From an uncultured Prevotellaceae bacterium (GTDB lineage: Bacteria; Bacteroidota; Bacteroidia; Bacteroidales; Muribaculaceae): DNA of 5,932 nucleotides. Made by a program: the position numbers and the translations under genes. The first letter of the stretch is position 1, and each line of letters begins with the position of its first letter. Positions 1-5,881 of this stretch are shown piece by piece. Under the pieces are notes generated by a model. It did not search any database and had not been told where the DNA came from. It was given only the letters and a program-made list of their open reading frames with translations. The DNA lies in assembly GCA_937892085.1 (NCBI GenBank), contig CALAVD010000306.1, forward strand, positions 1-5,932, given 5' to 3'.

Positions 1-497
1 TAGGCCTTCGATGGTGGCATTTGCGGTGCGGCGGGAGCAGGCTGTTGCGCTGGTTGCCCTGTGCTCTGTGGCGAGAAGATGTGTTCCATCATTTTCACCT
101 GCGCTGCCGGCTTCCACTCGGCCATGCCTTCTTTCCACACCATGGTGTTAGCGTCGGCAAGGTCGTTATCTACCAACCGTTTGAACTGCACCTCATTATA
201 TGGTCCGTGCTTCACTCCCTCGATGATAGCATAGAACGAGAAAATGGGTGCTGCTGGTGTTGTGGGGCTTACCGCTGGCACTGGCGGTGGAGTAGCCTGC
301 GGCATACTTTGCTGGTAAGCCGTGGGCGAGGGATAGGGCTGGTTCTTGTTCATTCCCCGTATCATGGCCGCCCCTGCCAGTCCTGCCGCTACAGCAGTAC
401 CTATGTCCCCGGCAGTTCTGGCTATCCTTCTGCCACTGGTGAGTTCTTCGGTGGCATCCTCAATGAAGTCTTTGGCAATATCTAATAAAAAACCCAT
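1..497 (-). CDS. GYF_2 (DUF4339) domain protein with proline-rich linker, 3' end cut by window edge
   Basis: This is an open minus-strand frame of 165 complete codons, starting at the ATG at 497-495. Residues 1-20 (MGFLLDIAKDFIEDATEELT) could form an amphipathic helix. Residues 31-47 are a weakly hydrophobic, Ala/Gly-rich stretch that might touch a membrane but is a poor transmembrane segment. Residues 53-85 are rich in Pro, Ala and Thr. Residues 87-134 are a GYF_2 domain: an aromatic start (FYAII), the central HGPY turn, and the ending VWKEGMAEWKPAAQV with two conserved Trp (W121, W128). The tail is again Pro/Ala/Gln-rich. It lies 50 bases after the SPFH gene on the same strand and shares its terminal domain, so it probably belongs to the same operon. 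GYF_2 domains are thought to be protein-protein interaction modules; no enzymatic function is visible. The last codon at the edge reads TA?, so the protein may stop exactly there or continue. Confidence 0.8.
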   Translation of the reverse strand, partial: MGFLLDIAKDFIEDATEELTSGRRIARTAGDIGTAVAAGLAGAAMIRGMNKNQPYPSPTAYQQSMPQATPPPVPAVSPTTPAAPIFSFYAIIEGVKHGPYNEVQFKRLVDNDLADANTMVWKEGMAEWKPAAQVKMMEHIFSPQSTGQPAQQPAPAAPQMPPSKA

Positions 498-547
498 TTC
501 TGCTTGATTTATGAATAGTTGTTTTTGTACTACAAGAAGGTATCAAC

Positions 548-1891
548 TCATTCGGGCATTTGAGGCATTGGTGGCATAGCGGGAGCAAAGAGAGTTTGCA
601 GCTCCTGGACTTGTCCCGCATGCACCCATTGTGGCATGCCTTGTTTCCATACATAGCTCTGTGCCGTCACTTGTCCGCTCTGTACCATCGGAATGAGCTG
701 TTGCACTGAGAAAGGACCTGCCTGCTGGTTGTTGATATTTACGAAATACATCGATTGTGGCATCGCTGGAGGCTGCTGCATGCCCATCTGCATATTCTGG
801 CCCATCTGGTTCATCATGCCGCTCATCTGCTGCCCCAGAGCACCTCCCATTGCCATGCCTGCCATCATTCCTGCGGGGTTCATGCCTCCGCCCATGCCGC
901 CACCCATCTGGCCCATGGTTCCAAGGCTCGACATGCCAGTCTTGAGAACTTCGGCCTGCTGGTCGAGAGCGTGGGTACCTATGAAGTTGGTCTCGGTTTG
1001 CAGCCTTTGAGCGCGTTGCGCCTCTTCGCGCTGTATGCGCATCGTCTCTTGCATATTCTCGCGGTTGATGGCTTGCATGTCTTTCATGTTCTGGATGTTG
1101 ACGTCGGTCTGCGCATTCATCGTGCGGCCTGTGTTTCCAGCTGTGAGCTGCCTCAACTCTTTGTAGTAGGGACTGTTCTTGTCAATGTCAATAGCGTCGA
1201 TGTCCACGGCCTTGAGATTAACGCCAAAGTCGTTGCCGAGGCGATTTCGGAGTTGCGACTCTATGCGCTCGTTGATGGTGTTGATTTTGCGTTCCATCTG
1301 CACTAACGGTATGCCAGCCTCGTCGGGGACATTGATGATGATGCCTTTCACATGGCGCGCTACAGCCGCTTGAATTTGATTGCGGAACTGGTTGAGGTTG
1401 AAATCGACGAGGCGGTTGAGCTTGATAAACGCGCGGTAGTCGGTGAGATTGAAGGTGATGGTGCCTCTCACTGCTACCGGCACACCGTGGTCGGGCAATC
1501 GCGGGTCGAAGACATCAAAATAGGGCACTCCAAACTTCACCTGGTTATTACCTTGCAGGTTGATGAAATATACCTCGGCCTGGAAAGGCGAGTTTCCACC
1601 AAATGCCATACCCACAATGCTTGCTAACACGGGGAAGTTGGCGGTCTTGATGGTATCGTCGAAGGGACCCATGATAAAGTCCTGCACGGTGCCATCTTTC
1701 TGCTTATATACAAACACAGCGAGTTCGCCGTCTTTCACCCTTAGGCTACTGCCGTAGCGAATGCTGTTCTCACGGCTTGTAGTGTTGGCTTCCTGTCCGA
1801 GTGGAGTCCATTTCCACACAAGGTAATTCTCTTCATCGCAGCGTATCACGTTCATCGCGCCGCCGCTTTTTCCTTTTGCAAATACTCCCAT
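548..1891 (-). CDS. SPFH/band-7 domain protein, YdjI type, with C-terminal GYF_2 domain
   Basis: The protein has 447 residues. Residues about 20-250 form an SPFH domain of the YdjI branch (often labelled 'virion core protein-like'): the LVWKW segment near residue 24, RYGSSLRVKDGELAVFVYK at 45-63, GPF at 75-77, and a long beta/helix region ending DIDAIDIDKNSPYYKEL. Residues about 255-315 are charged and helical, a likely coiled coil for oligomerisation. Residues 320-380 are Met/Gly/Gln-rich with about 29 percent Met. Residues 381-435 are a GYF_2 domain (YFVNINNQQAGPF, then YVWKQGMPQWVHAGQV), and the tail is Pro/Met-rich. SPFH proteins assemble on membranes as rings or scaffolds. B. subtilis YdjI is known to help attach PspA to the membrane. 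The start at 1891 gives the MGVF N-terminus usual for this family and lies 6 bases from the stop of the upstream zinc-ribbon gene, indicating one transcript. There is no transmembrane helix, so membrane attachment would be peripheral or through its partner. The family is clear; the cellular role is inferred. Confidence 0.88.
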   Translation of the reverse strand: MGVFAKGKSGGAMNVIRCDEENYLVWKWTPLGQEANTTSRENSIRYGSSLRVKDGELAVFVYKQKDGTVQDFIMGPFDDTIKTANFPVLASIVGMAFGGNSPFQAEVYFINLQGNNQVKFGVPYFDVFDPRLPDHGVPVAVRGTITFNLTDYRAFIKLNRLVDFNLNQFRNQIQAAVARHVKGIIINVPDEAGIPLVQMERKINTINERIESQLRNRLGNDFGVNLKAVDIDAIDIDKNSPYYKELRQLTAGNTGRTMNAQTDVNIQNMKDMQAINRENMQETMRIQREEAQRAQRLQTETNFIGTHALDQQAEVLKTGMSSLGTMGQMGGGMGGGMNPAGMMAGMAMGGALGQQMSGMMNQMGQNMQMGMQQPPAMPQSMYFVNINNQQAGPFSVQQLIPMVQSGQVTAQSYVWKQGMPQWVHAGQVQELQTLFAPAMPPMPQMPE

Positions 1892-1897
1892 ATCACA

Positions 1898-2689
1898 TTA
1901 TTTTGAAAGTTTCAAATCTTTTTCTATGTTCATTATTGTGGCCATTGCGCTGGCGTCTTCCCTAAGGATGAACTTGGCCTTGGCAATCACCTGCTCGCAC
2001 TTGTTGCGCCACACCTCAGCCATCTTGTTCTGATCGCGGATGGGCTCAACTTTCTTTTTCAAGGCAAAATGACCAACTAAAGCACCTATCAATCCAAAGA
2101 AAACTCCAAGTAGCAAGCCATCCTGCAGACCCTGCATAAATGACTGATTGACAGTAGTGGCAAGACCTAACACGAAGAATGCGGCAAACACAATCAATCC
2201 CATTGTCAATGCCGGCCCTAAAGTTCCCAGGAAGCTTTTTTTCTTCTTGGCGTTAGGTGCAGCCATAAACAAGAATTCCATGATGTCTTCCTTAGTGGTG
2301 GGCACAGGGAAGCTTGTAATGGCGTTTTTTATTCTCACCTGGCGTTTCTCTTTAATAAACTCGGTGGCGGTGATCTCATTAATCATGTCAGAGAGCTTCT
2401 GCACCGATTTTGTGGCTCCCACGTTGGTGATTTCGGTGCCGCACTGCGGGCAACGAGTCTGCATGTAAGAGATGATGGCGCCGCATGCAGGGCATTTCCT
2501 CACCTTGGCGACAGCTCCTTGTGCATCAATCTGCATCTGTTGCATCCGTGAGTTGATGTATATATCCACTTCGTCGGGGTCATAGCCTTCGAGCAGTGCG
2601 CGTTTCTTGATTACCGCACGCTCCTGGTCGGTAAGAATGCCATCGGTTAGAGCAGCGTCTATCAAGTTGTTAAGTTCGGGTGATAGCAT
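1898..2689 (-). CDS. Zinc-ribbon membrane protein with N-terminal TerB-like helical segment
   Basis: The protein has 263 residues. Residues 1-55 are helical and acidic (DAALTDGILTDQERAVIKKR, then GYDPDEVDIYI). This resembles the short TerB/EF-hand-like segments found at the start of many uncharacterised Bacteroidota zinc-ribbon proteins. Residues 66-83 are a zinc ribbon with two CPxCG knuckles (C66, C69, C80, C83). Residues 95-150 are mostly helical and end in a Lys run (KKKK at 148-151). Two hydrophobic segments follow at about 153-180 and 188-210, separated by a short loop, forming a membrane hairpin closed by KKK. The last 50 residues are helical and probably cytoplasmic. There is no signal peptide, so the zinc ribbon and both ends probably face the cytoplasm. 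It is the first gene of the minus-strand operon, 6 bases before the SPFH gene, and is a good candidate for that protein's membrane anchor, similar in layout to B. subtilis YdjG. No named family is certain and no catalytic residues are seen. Confidence 0.83.
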   Translation of the reverse strand: MLSPELNNLIDAALTDGILTDQERAVIKKRALLEGYDPDEVDIYINSRMQQMQIDAQGAVAKVRKCPACGAIISYMQTRCPQCGTEITNVGATKSVQKLSDMINEITATEFIKEKRQVRIKNAITSFPVPTTKEDIMEFLFMAAPNAKKKKSFLGTLGPALTMGLIVFAAFFVLGLATTVNQSFMQGLQDGLLLGVFFGLIGALVGHFALKKKVEPIRDQNKMAEVWRNKCEQVIAKAKFILREDASAMATIMNIEKDLKLSK

Positions 2690-2710
2690 AGTGATCTCTG
2701 TTTTTAAGTT

Positions 2711-2743
2711 ATATTTTTGTTTGTTTTATTACATATTTTTGTT
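2711..2743 (+). repeat. Direct repeat of an AT-rich 11-mer
   Basis: The sequence ATATTTTTGTT occurs at 2711-2721 and again at 2733-2743, spaced 22 bases start to start, about two turns of the helix. It lies in what would be the leader of the zinc-ribbon gene. Each copy contains TATTTTTG, which fits a plus-strand -7 motif, but neither copy has a well-spaced -33 TTTG. It may be a binding site or simply a product of T-rich sequence. Confidence 0.35.
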
Positions 2744-2773
2744 GCAAGTGTCACAAATCACGGGTATAATCTG

Positions 2774-2804
2774 CAAAAATACAAAAAAAATGGTTTTAAA
2801 CAAT
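2774..2804 (-). promoter_or_regulatory. Candidate promoter for the zinc-ribbon/SPFH operon
   Basis: Read on the minus strand, 2781-2774 is TATTTTTG, a full match to the Bacteroidota -7 motif TAnnTTTG. The expected -33 position, 19 bases upstream (2804-2801), reads ATTG, three of four matches to TTTG. Transcription would start near 2770, giving a leader of about 80 bases before the ATG at 2689. The AT-rich context makes chance matches likely. A weaker alternative is TACTTTTG at 2897-2890 with CTTG 18 bases upstream. Confidence 0.4.
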
Positions 2805-2962
2805 ATCATATCTTTATTTTAATGGAAAAAATCGCCAAAAACCTCTTTTCAAGCAATATCCCGATAGTTACATCAAGCAAAATACATGCCAAAAGTAAAA
2901 AACAGCAACCGACTACAAGATGGCATATTTACAGCGATATTTTTTCTTTTAACGATAGTGGG

Positions 2963-2995
2963 CTTGAATTTTACTCATATTGGGAATTATCTTTG
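2963..2995 (+). promoter_or_regulatory. Weak upstream promoter candidate for metG
   Basis: TATCTTTG at 2988-2995 fully matches the Bacteroidota -7 motif. The -33 region has CTTG at 2963-2966, three of four matches, with 21 bases between. It sits 63 bases upstream of the better metG promoter and could be a second, tandem start giving a leader of about 90 bases. Confidence 0.3.
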
Positions 2996-3026
2996 CTTGG
3001 CCTTTTTTCGGAAATAATTAAACATG

Positions 3027-3058
3027 TTTGTTTTTTCTCACGGCTTTCACTACCTTTG
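3027..3058 (+). promoter_or_regulatory. metG promoter, Bacteroidota type
   Basis: TTTG at 3027-3030 and TACCTTTG at 3051-3058 are separated by 20 bases, so the motif centres are 26 bases apart, exactly what the -33/-7 consensus of the Bacteroidota primary sigma factor predicts. Transcription should start near 3062, leaving a leader of about 28 bases. This promoter would serve both metG and dtd, since the gap between those genes contains no similar motif. Confidence 0.7.
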
Positions 3059-3061
3059 CAC

Positions 3062-3089
3062 AAAATTTCACAAAAAAGAATAAAAAATT
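3062..3089 (+). promoter_or_regulatory. A-rich metG leader without Shine-Dalgarno
   Basis: The bases before the metG ATG are almost all A and T (runs such as CACAAAAAAGAATAAAAAATT) and contain no AGGAGG-like site. A-rich, weakly structured leaders replace the Shine-Dalgarno in many Bacteroidota genes. This supports the ATG at 3090 as the start, as does the MetRS N-terminus that follows directly. Confidence 0.5.
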
Positions 3090-5132
3090 ATGGAAGAAAA
3101 GAAATATGCACGCACTCTCGTGACAACGGCGTTGCCCTACGCCAACGGTCCGGTACACATTGGTCACCTGGCCGGAGTTTATGTTCCTGCCGACATCTAC
3201 GTTCGCTATCTGCGCCTCAAGGGTGAGGACGTGATAATGATTGGTGGCAGCGACGAGCATGGCGTGCCCATTACCATCAAAGCACAGAAAGAAGGCGTCA
3301 CACCTCAAGACATTGTTGACCGCTATCACAAGATAATAAAGGATTCGATGGAGGGGCTTGGAATCTCGTTCGACGTGTATGGCCGCACCACCAGCGCCAC
3401 GCATCGCGTCACTGCCAGTGAGTTCTTCAAGACGCTCTACGACAAGGGCGAGTTCATAGAGAAGACCAGCCAGCAGTTCTACGACGAGGAGGCCGACCAA
3501 TGGCTTGCCGACCGTTACATCACTGGCACCTGTCCGCATTGCGGCAACGAGGGAGCCTATGGCGACCAGTGCGAGGCATGCGGCACGTCGCTCAACGCTA
3601 CCGACCTTATCAATCCCCGTAGCGCCATAACCGGTAATGTGCCTGTGCTCAAGGACACAAAGCACTGGTATATGCCCCTCGACAAGTGGGAGCCTCGTCT
3701 GCGCAAGTGGATTCTCGAGGACCACAAGGAATGGAAGACCAACGTCTATGGTCAGTGCAAATCGTGGCTCGATGCTGGCTTGCAGCCCCGTGCCGTGACT
3801 CGCGACCTCGACTGGGGCATCCCCGTGCCCATCGAGGGTGCCGATGGCAAGGTGCTCTATGTGTGGTTTGATGCTCCTATTGGCTACATTAGCAACACCA
3901 AGGACTTGCTGCCCGACACTTGGGAGAAATATTGGAAGTCGGAGGACACCCGCATCATCCACTTCATTGGCAAGGACAACATTGTGTTCCACTGCCTTAT
4001 TTTCCCGGCTATGCTCATGGCTGAGGGGTCTTACCAGCTGCCAGAGAACGTGCCAGCCAACGAGTTCCTCAACCTCGAGGACGACAAAATCTCTACCAGC
4101 CGCAACTGGGCAGTGTGGCTGCATGAGTATCTTGATGACTTCCCCGGCAAGCAAGACGTGTTGCGCTATGTGCTCACCGCCAATGCTCCTGAGACTAAAG
4201 ACAACAACTTCACGTGGAAGGACTTCCAAGACCGCAACAACAACGAGCTGGTGGCCATTTTAGGAAACTTCGTGAACCGTGCCATCGTGCTCACCAACAA
4301 ATACTTCGATGGCGTGATACCCGAGGCTCATGAGCTCACCGACTACGACCGCCAGACCATTGAGGAGTTTAAAGGCGTGAAAGACGAGCTGAGCAACGCT
4401 CTCGAAACATTCCACTTCCGTGCCGCGCTCAGCGAGGCGATGAAGCTGGCGCGCATCGGCAACAAGTACCTTGCCGACACCGAGCCCTGGAAACTCGCTA
4501 AGACCGACATGGCACGTGTGGAGACAATCATGAACATAGCGCTGCAAATCACAGCCAACCTCGCTATCGCATTTGAGCCATTCTTGCCGTTCAGCGCCGA
4601 GAAACTGCGCAGGATGATAAATCTTGAAGGTGCCGATTGGAACAAACTTGGTGCTATCGACATTCTCAAGGCTGGTGCGCGTGTGGAGAAGCCTGTGCTG
4701 CTCTTCGAGAAGATTGACGACGAGACCATCAAGATACAGACCGACCGACTTGAGCGCATCAAGCAGGAGAATATCCTCAAGAACTTCACGCCTAAGGCTG
4801 TGGCTCCCACTGTGGCGTTCGACGACTTTCAGAAGCTCGACATCCGTGTGGGCAAAGTGCTCGCTTGCGAGAAGGTAAAGAAGGCCGACAAGCTGCTCAA
4901 GTTCACCATCGACGACGGCATGAAAGGCCGCACCATCGTGTCGGGAATCGCCAAGTTCTACAATCCCGAGGACCTCGTGGGCAAGGAGGTGTGCTTTATC
5001 GCCAACTTCGCACCACGCACCCTCAAGGGCATCGAGTCGCAGGGCATGATACTCAGCGCCGAGGATGCCGACGGCCGTCTCGTGGTCATCGGTCCTCACG
5101 GAGAAGTGCGCCCAGGAGTGCAAGTAGGATAA
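3090..5132 (+). CDS. metG: Methionine--tRNA ligase (MetRS) with C-terminal tRNA-binding domain
   Basis: This cytoplasmic class I synthetase joins methionine to tRNA-Met and initiator tRNA using ATP. The 680 residues match the full-length dimeric form (E. coli MetRS has 677). The ATP-binding HIGH motif is at 23-26 after PYANGPV. A zinc knuckle in the connective domain has C148, C151, C161 and C164, with the same spacing as the E. coli single-zinc type. The segment WFDAPIGYIS is at 259-268. The KMSKS loop reads KISTS at 333-337, followed by RNW. The helical anticodon-binding domain spans about 375-550; N393, R397 and W467 appear to correspond to the E. coli anticodon contacts N391, R395 and W461. 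Residues about 578-680 are a Trbp111-type OB-fold domain (FQKLDIRVGKV, then IANFAPRTLKGIESQGMIL) that aids tRNA binding and dimerisation. The loss of the second Lys of KMSKS is, as I recall, usual in Bacteroidota MetRS. dtd follows after 12 bases, probably on the same transcript. Confidence 0.98.
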   Translation: MEEKKYARTLVTTALPYANGPVHIGHLAGVYVPADIYVRYLRLKGEDVIMIGGSDEHGVPITIKAQKEGVTPQDIVDRYHKIIKDSMEGLGISFDVYGRTTSATHRVTASEFFKTLYDKGEFIEKTSQQFYDEEADQWLADRYITGTCPHCGNEGAYGDQCEACGTSLNATDLINPRSAITGNVPVLKDTKHWYMPLDKWEPRLRKWILEDHKEWKTNVYGQCKSWLDAGLQPRAVTRDLDWGIPVPIEGADGKVLYVWFDAPIGYISNTKDLLPDTWEKYWKSEDTRIIHFIGKDNIVFHCLIFPAMLMAEGSYQLPENVPANEFLNLEDDKISTSRNWAVWLHEYLDDFPGKQDVLRYVLTANAPETKDNNFTWKDFQDRNNNELVAILGNFVNRAIVLTNKYFDGVIPEAHELTDYDRQTIEEFKGVKDELSNALETFHFRAALSEAMKLARIGNKYLADTEPWKLAKTDMARVETIMNIALQITANLAIAFEPFLPFSAEKLRRMINLEGADWNKLGAIDILKAGARVEKPVLLFEKIDDETIKIQTDRLERIKQENILKNFTPKAVAPTVAFDDFQKLDIRVGKVLACEKVKKADKLLKFTIDDGMKGRTIVSGIAKFYNPEDLVGKEVCFIANFAPRTLKGIESQGMILSAEDADGRLVVIGPHGEVRPGVQVG

Positions 5133-5144
5133 GTTCTTTGACCT

Positions 5145-5597
5145 ATGCGAATAGTAATACAACGAGTGACTGAGGCATCGGTCGCCATCGACGGCGAGGT
5201 CCATAGCGAAATACGAGGTGGATATATGGTGCTGGTTGGAGTGAGAGAGGGCGACACCGAGGACGATGTGCGATGGCTGGCGCTGAAGACGGTGAACCTG
5301 CGCATCTTCGACGATGATGCCGGCGTGATGAACCGCAACATCCTTGACGCCGGGGGAGAGGTGCTGGCAGTGAGCCAGTTCACCCTCAACGCAAGCACCA
5401 AGAAAGGTAACCGCCCAAGCTACATTCACGCTGCTGGGCACCACCTCGCCGTGCCCCTCTACGAGCTCTACTGCAAGGAAGTGGAGCAGCTGATGGGCAA
5501 ACCCGTGAAACGTGGTGTCTTTGGCGCCAACATGCAAGTGTCGCTCATCAACGACGGTCCCGTAACCATCATCATCGACTCACACCTGCGAGAATAG
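5145..5597 (+). CDS. dtd: D-aminoacyl-tRNA deacylase
   Basis: DTD hydrolyses D-amino acids, and also glycine wrongly attached to tRNA-Ala, from tRNA. It thereby keeps them out of proteins and recycles the tRNA. It acts in the cytoplasm as a homodimer. The 150 residues are the normal length. The N-terminus MRIVIQRVTEASVAIDG is typical. The two signature motifs are intact: SQFTL at 77-81 and NDGPVT at 136-141. The second motif contains the Gly-Pro pair (138-139) that supplies the cross-subunit cis-proline in the active site. GVFGANM at 124-130 is also conserved. The ATG at 5145 is 12 bases after the metG stop, has no Shine-Dalgarno and no promoter of its own in the gap, so it is probably translated from the metG transcript. 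In E. coli dtd has different neighbours; its position beside a synthetase makes functional sense but is not required. Confidence 0.97.
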   Translation: MRIVIQRVTEASVAIDGEVHSEIRGGYMVLVGVREGDTEDDVRWLALKTVNLRIFDDDAGVMNRNILDAGGEVLAVSQFTLNASTKKGNRPSYIHAAGHHLAVPLYELYCKEVEQLMGKPVKRGVFGANMQVSLINDGPVTIIIDSHLRE

Positions 5598-5613
5598 CTC
5601 ACGCCAAGTGAGT
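5598..5613. terminator. Small inverted repeat between convergent genes
   Basis: CTCAC at 5598-5602 and GTGAG at 5608-5612 can pair around the loop GCCAA, with a possible extra G-T pair outside (5597/5613). It begins directly after the dtd stop codon and lies within the 28-base gap before the stop of the convergent gene. A bidirectional terminator would fit here, but the stem is only 5 bp and no T-run follows on either strand, so an intrinsic terminator is doubtful. Confidence 0.2.
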
Positions 5614-5625
5614 GGGGGAGGGGTG

Positions 5626-5881
5626 TTAGCCTACGAAAGTGTCGATGTGGCGGCTCTTTTTGGAGGCGGTGATGTCGTCGAGGTTGATGAGGATGCCGCT
5701 CTCTTCCACGTCGCCAAACTCGTGGTTGATGGCGGTGCCGAGCATGCGCATGGTGGGCGAGAGGCTCATGTAGGCGCTGACAAGTGGCGGAATGTTGATG
5801 CTCTTGCTGCGGATGTAGCTGTTGAGAAGCAAGTAGTCTTTCTTGAAATTATTGCCTTCGAAGAACGAAGCGAGCTCTGTC
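5626..5881 (-). CDS. C-terminal fragment of a hemolysin/OlsB-like (GNAT-type) lipid N-acyltransferase
   Basis: The minus-strand frame stays open from the adapter junction at 5881 to the TAA at 5628-5626, giving 84 residues (first complete codon ACA at 5880-5878). The fragment reads FFEGNNFKKDYLLLNSYIRS, then INIPPLVSAYMSLSP, GTAINHEFGDVEESGILIN and a basic tail. This resembles the end of the Bacteroidota 'hemolysin-like' acyltransferases of the Acetyltransf_5/OlsB group: a Pro-Pro-Leu helix leading to 'Tyr-x-x-Leu-Ser-Pro', then a hydrophobic strand after an acidic 'His-Glu-Phe-Gly' stretch. Members of the group transfer 3-hydroxyacyl chains to amino acids such as glycine or ornithine to make aminolipids. 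The catalytic part is not in the window, so the substrate cannot be read. The gene is convergent to dtd, with stops 28 bases apart, and is truncated by the end of the assembly rather than by mutation. Confidence 0.6.

Larger units (their letters stand above)
2690..3089. other. Divergent AT-rich intergenic region (400 bp)
   Basis: This stretch separates the start of the zinc-ribbon operon from the start of metG. It is much richer in A and T than the flanking genes, with many A and T runs. Open frames that cross it carry no recognisable domain and run into metG in another frame. No tRNA, riboswitch, T-box or strong hairpin terminator was found by eye. It contains promoter-like motifs on both strands, described separately, and short direct repeats. 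The middle part, about 2810-2960, shows nothing I can identify beyond a weak minus-strand TACTTTTG motif at 2890-2897. Confidence 0.8.

Noticed and set aside
755..1306. Plus-strand His-rich open frame (183 codons) within the SPFH gene.
   Set aside because: It is the antisense of the Met/Gly-rich and SPFH segments. The His-rich look comes from reading the Met (ATG) codons in reverse as CAT.
2849..2880. Direct repeat TCAAGCAA at 2849-2856 and 2873-2880.
   Set aside because: Eight bases in two copies is near what AT-rich sequence yields by chance, and it is not linked to a promoter motif.
2690..3089. Possible riboswitch, T-box or small RNA ahead of metG.
   Set aside because: The predicted leader after the main promoter is only about 28 bases and A-rich, with no room for a T-box or SAM riboswitch, and no conserved structure was found by eye in the rest.
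2717..3226. Plus-strand open frame (169 codons) across the divergent region into metG.
   Set aside because: Its first part is low-complexity AT-rich translation and its last 45 or so codons are metG read out of frame. It covers the best metG promoter, and no domain is seen.
3018..4229. Long minus-strand open frame (403 codons) opposite the metG start.
   Set aside because: It is the antisense shadow of metG, which has every MetRS signature in the plus frame. It shows no recognisable domain and results from GC-rich codon bias.
4260..5537. Minus-strand open frame (425 codons) spanning the metG-dtd junction.
   Set aside because: It covers two well-supported plus-strand genes, is rich in His, Leu and Val as antisense translations usually are, and has no known domain.
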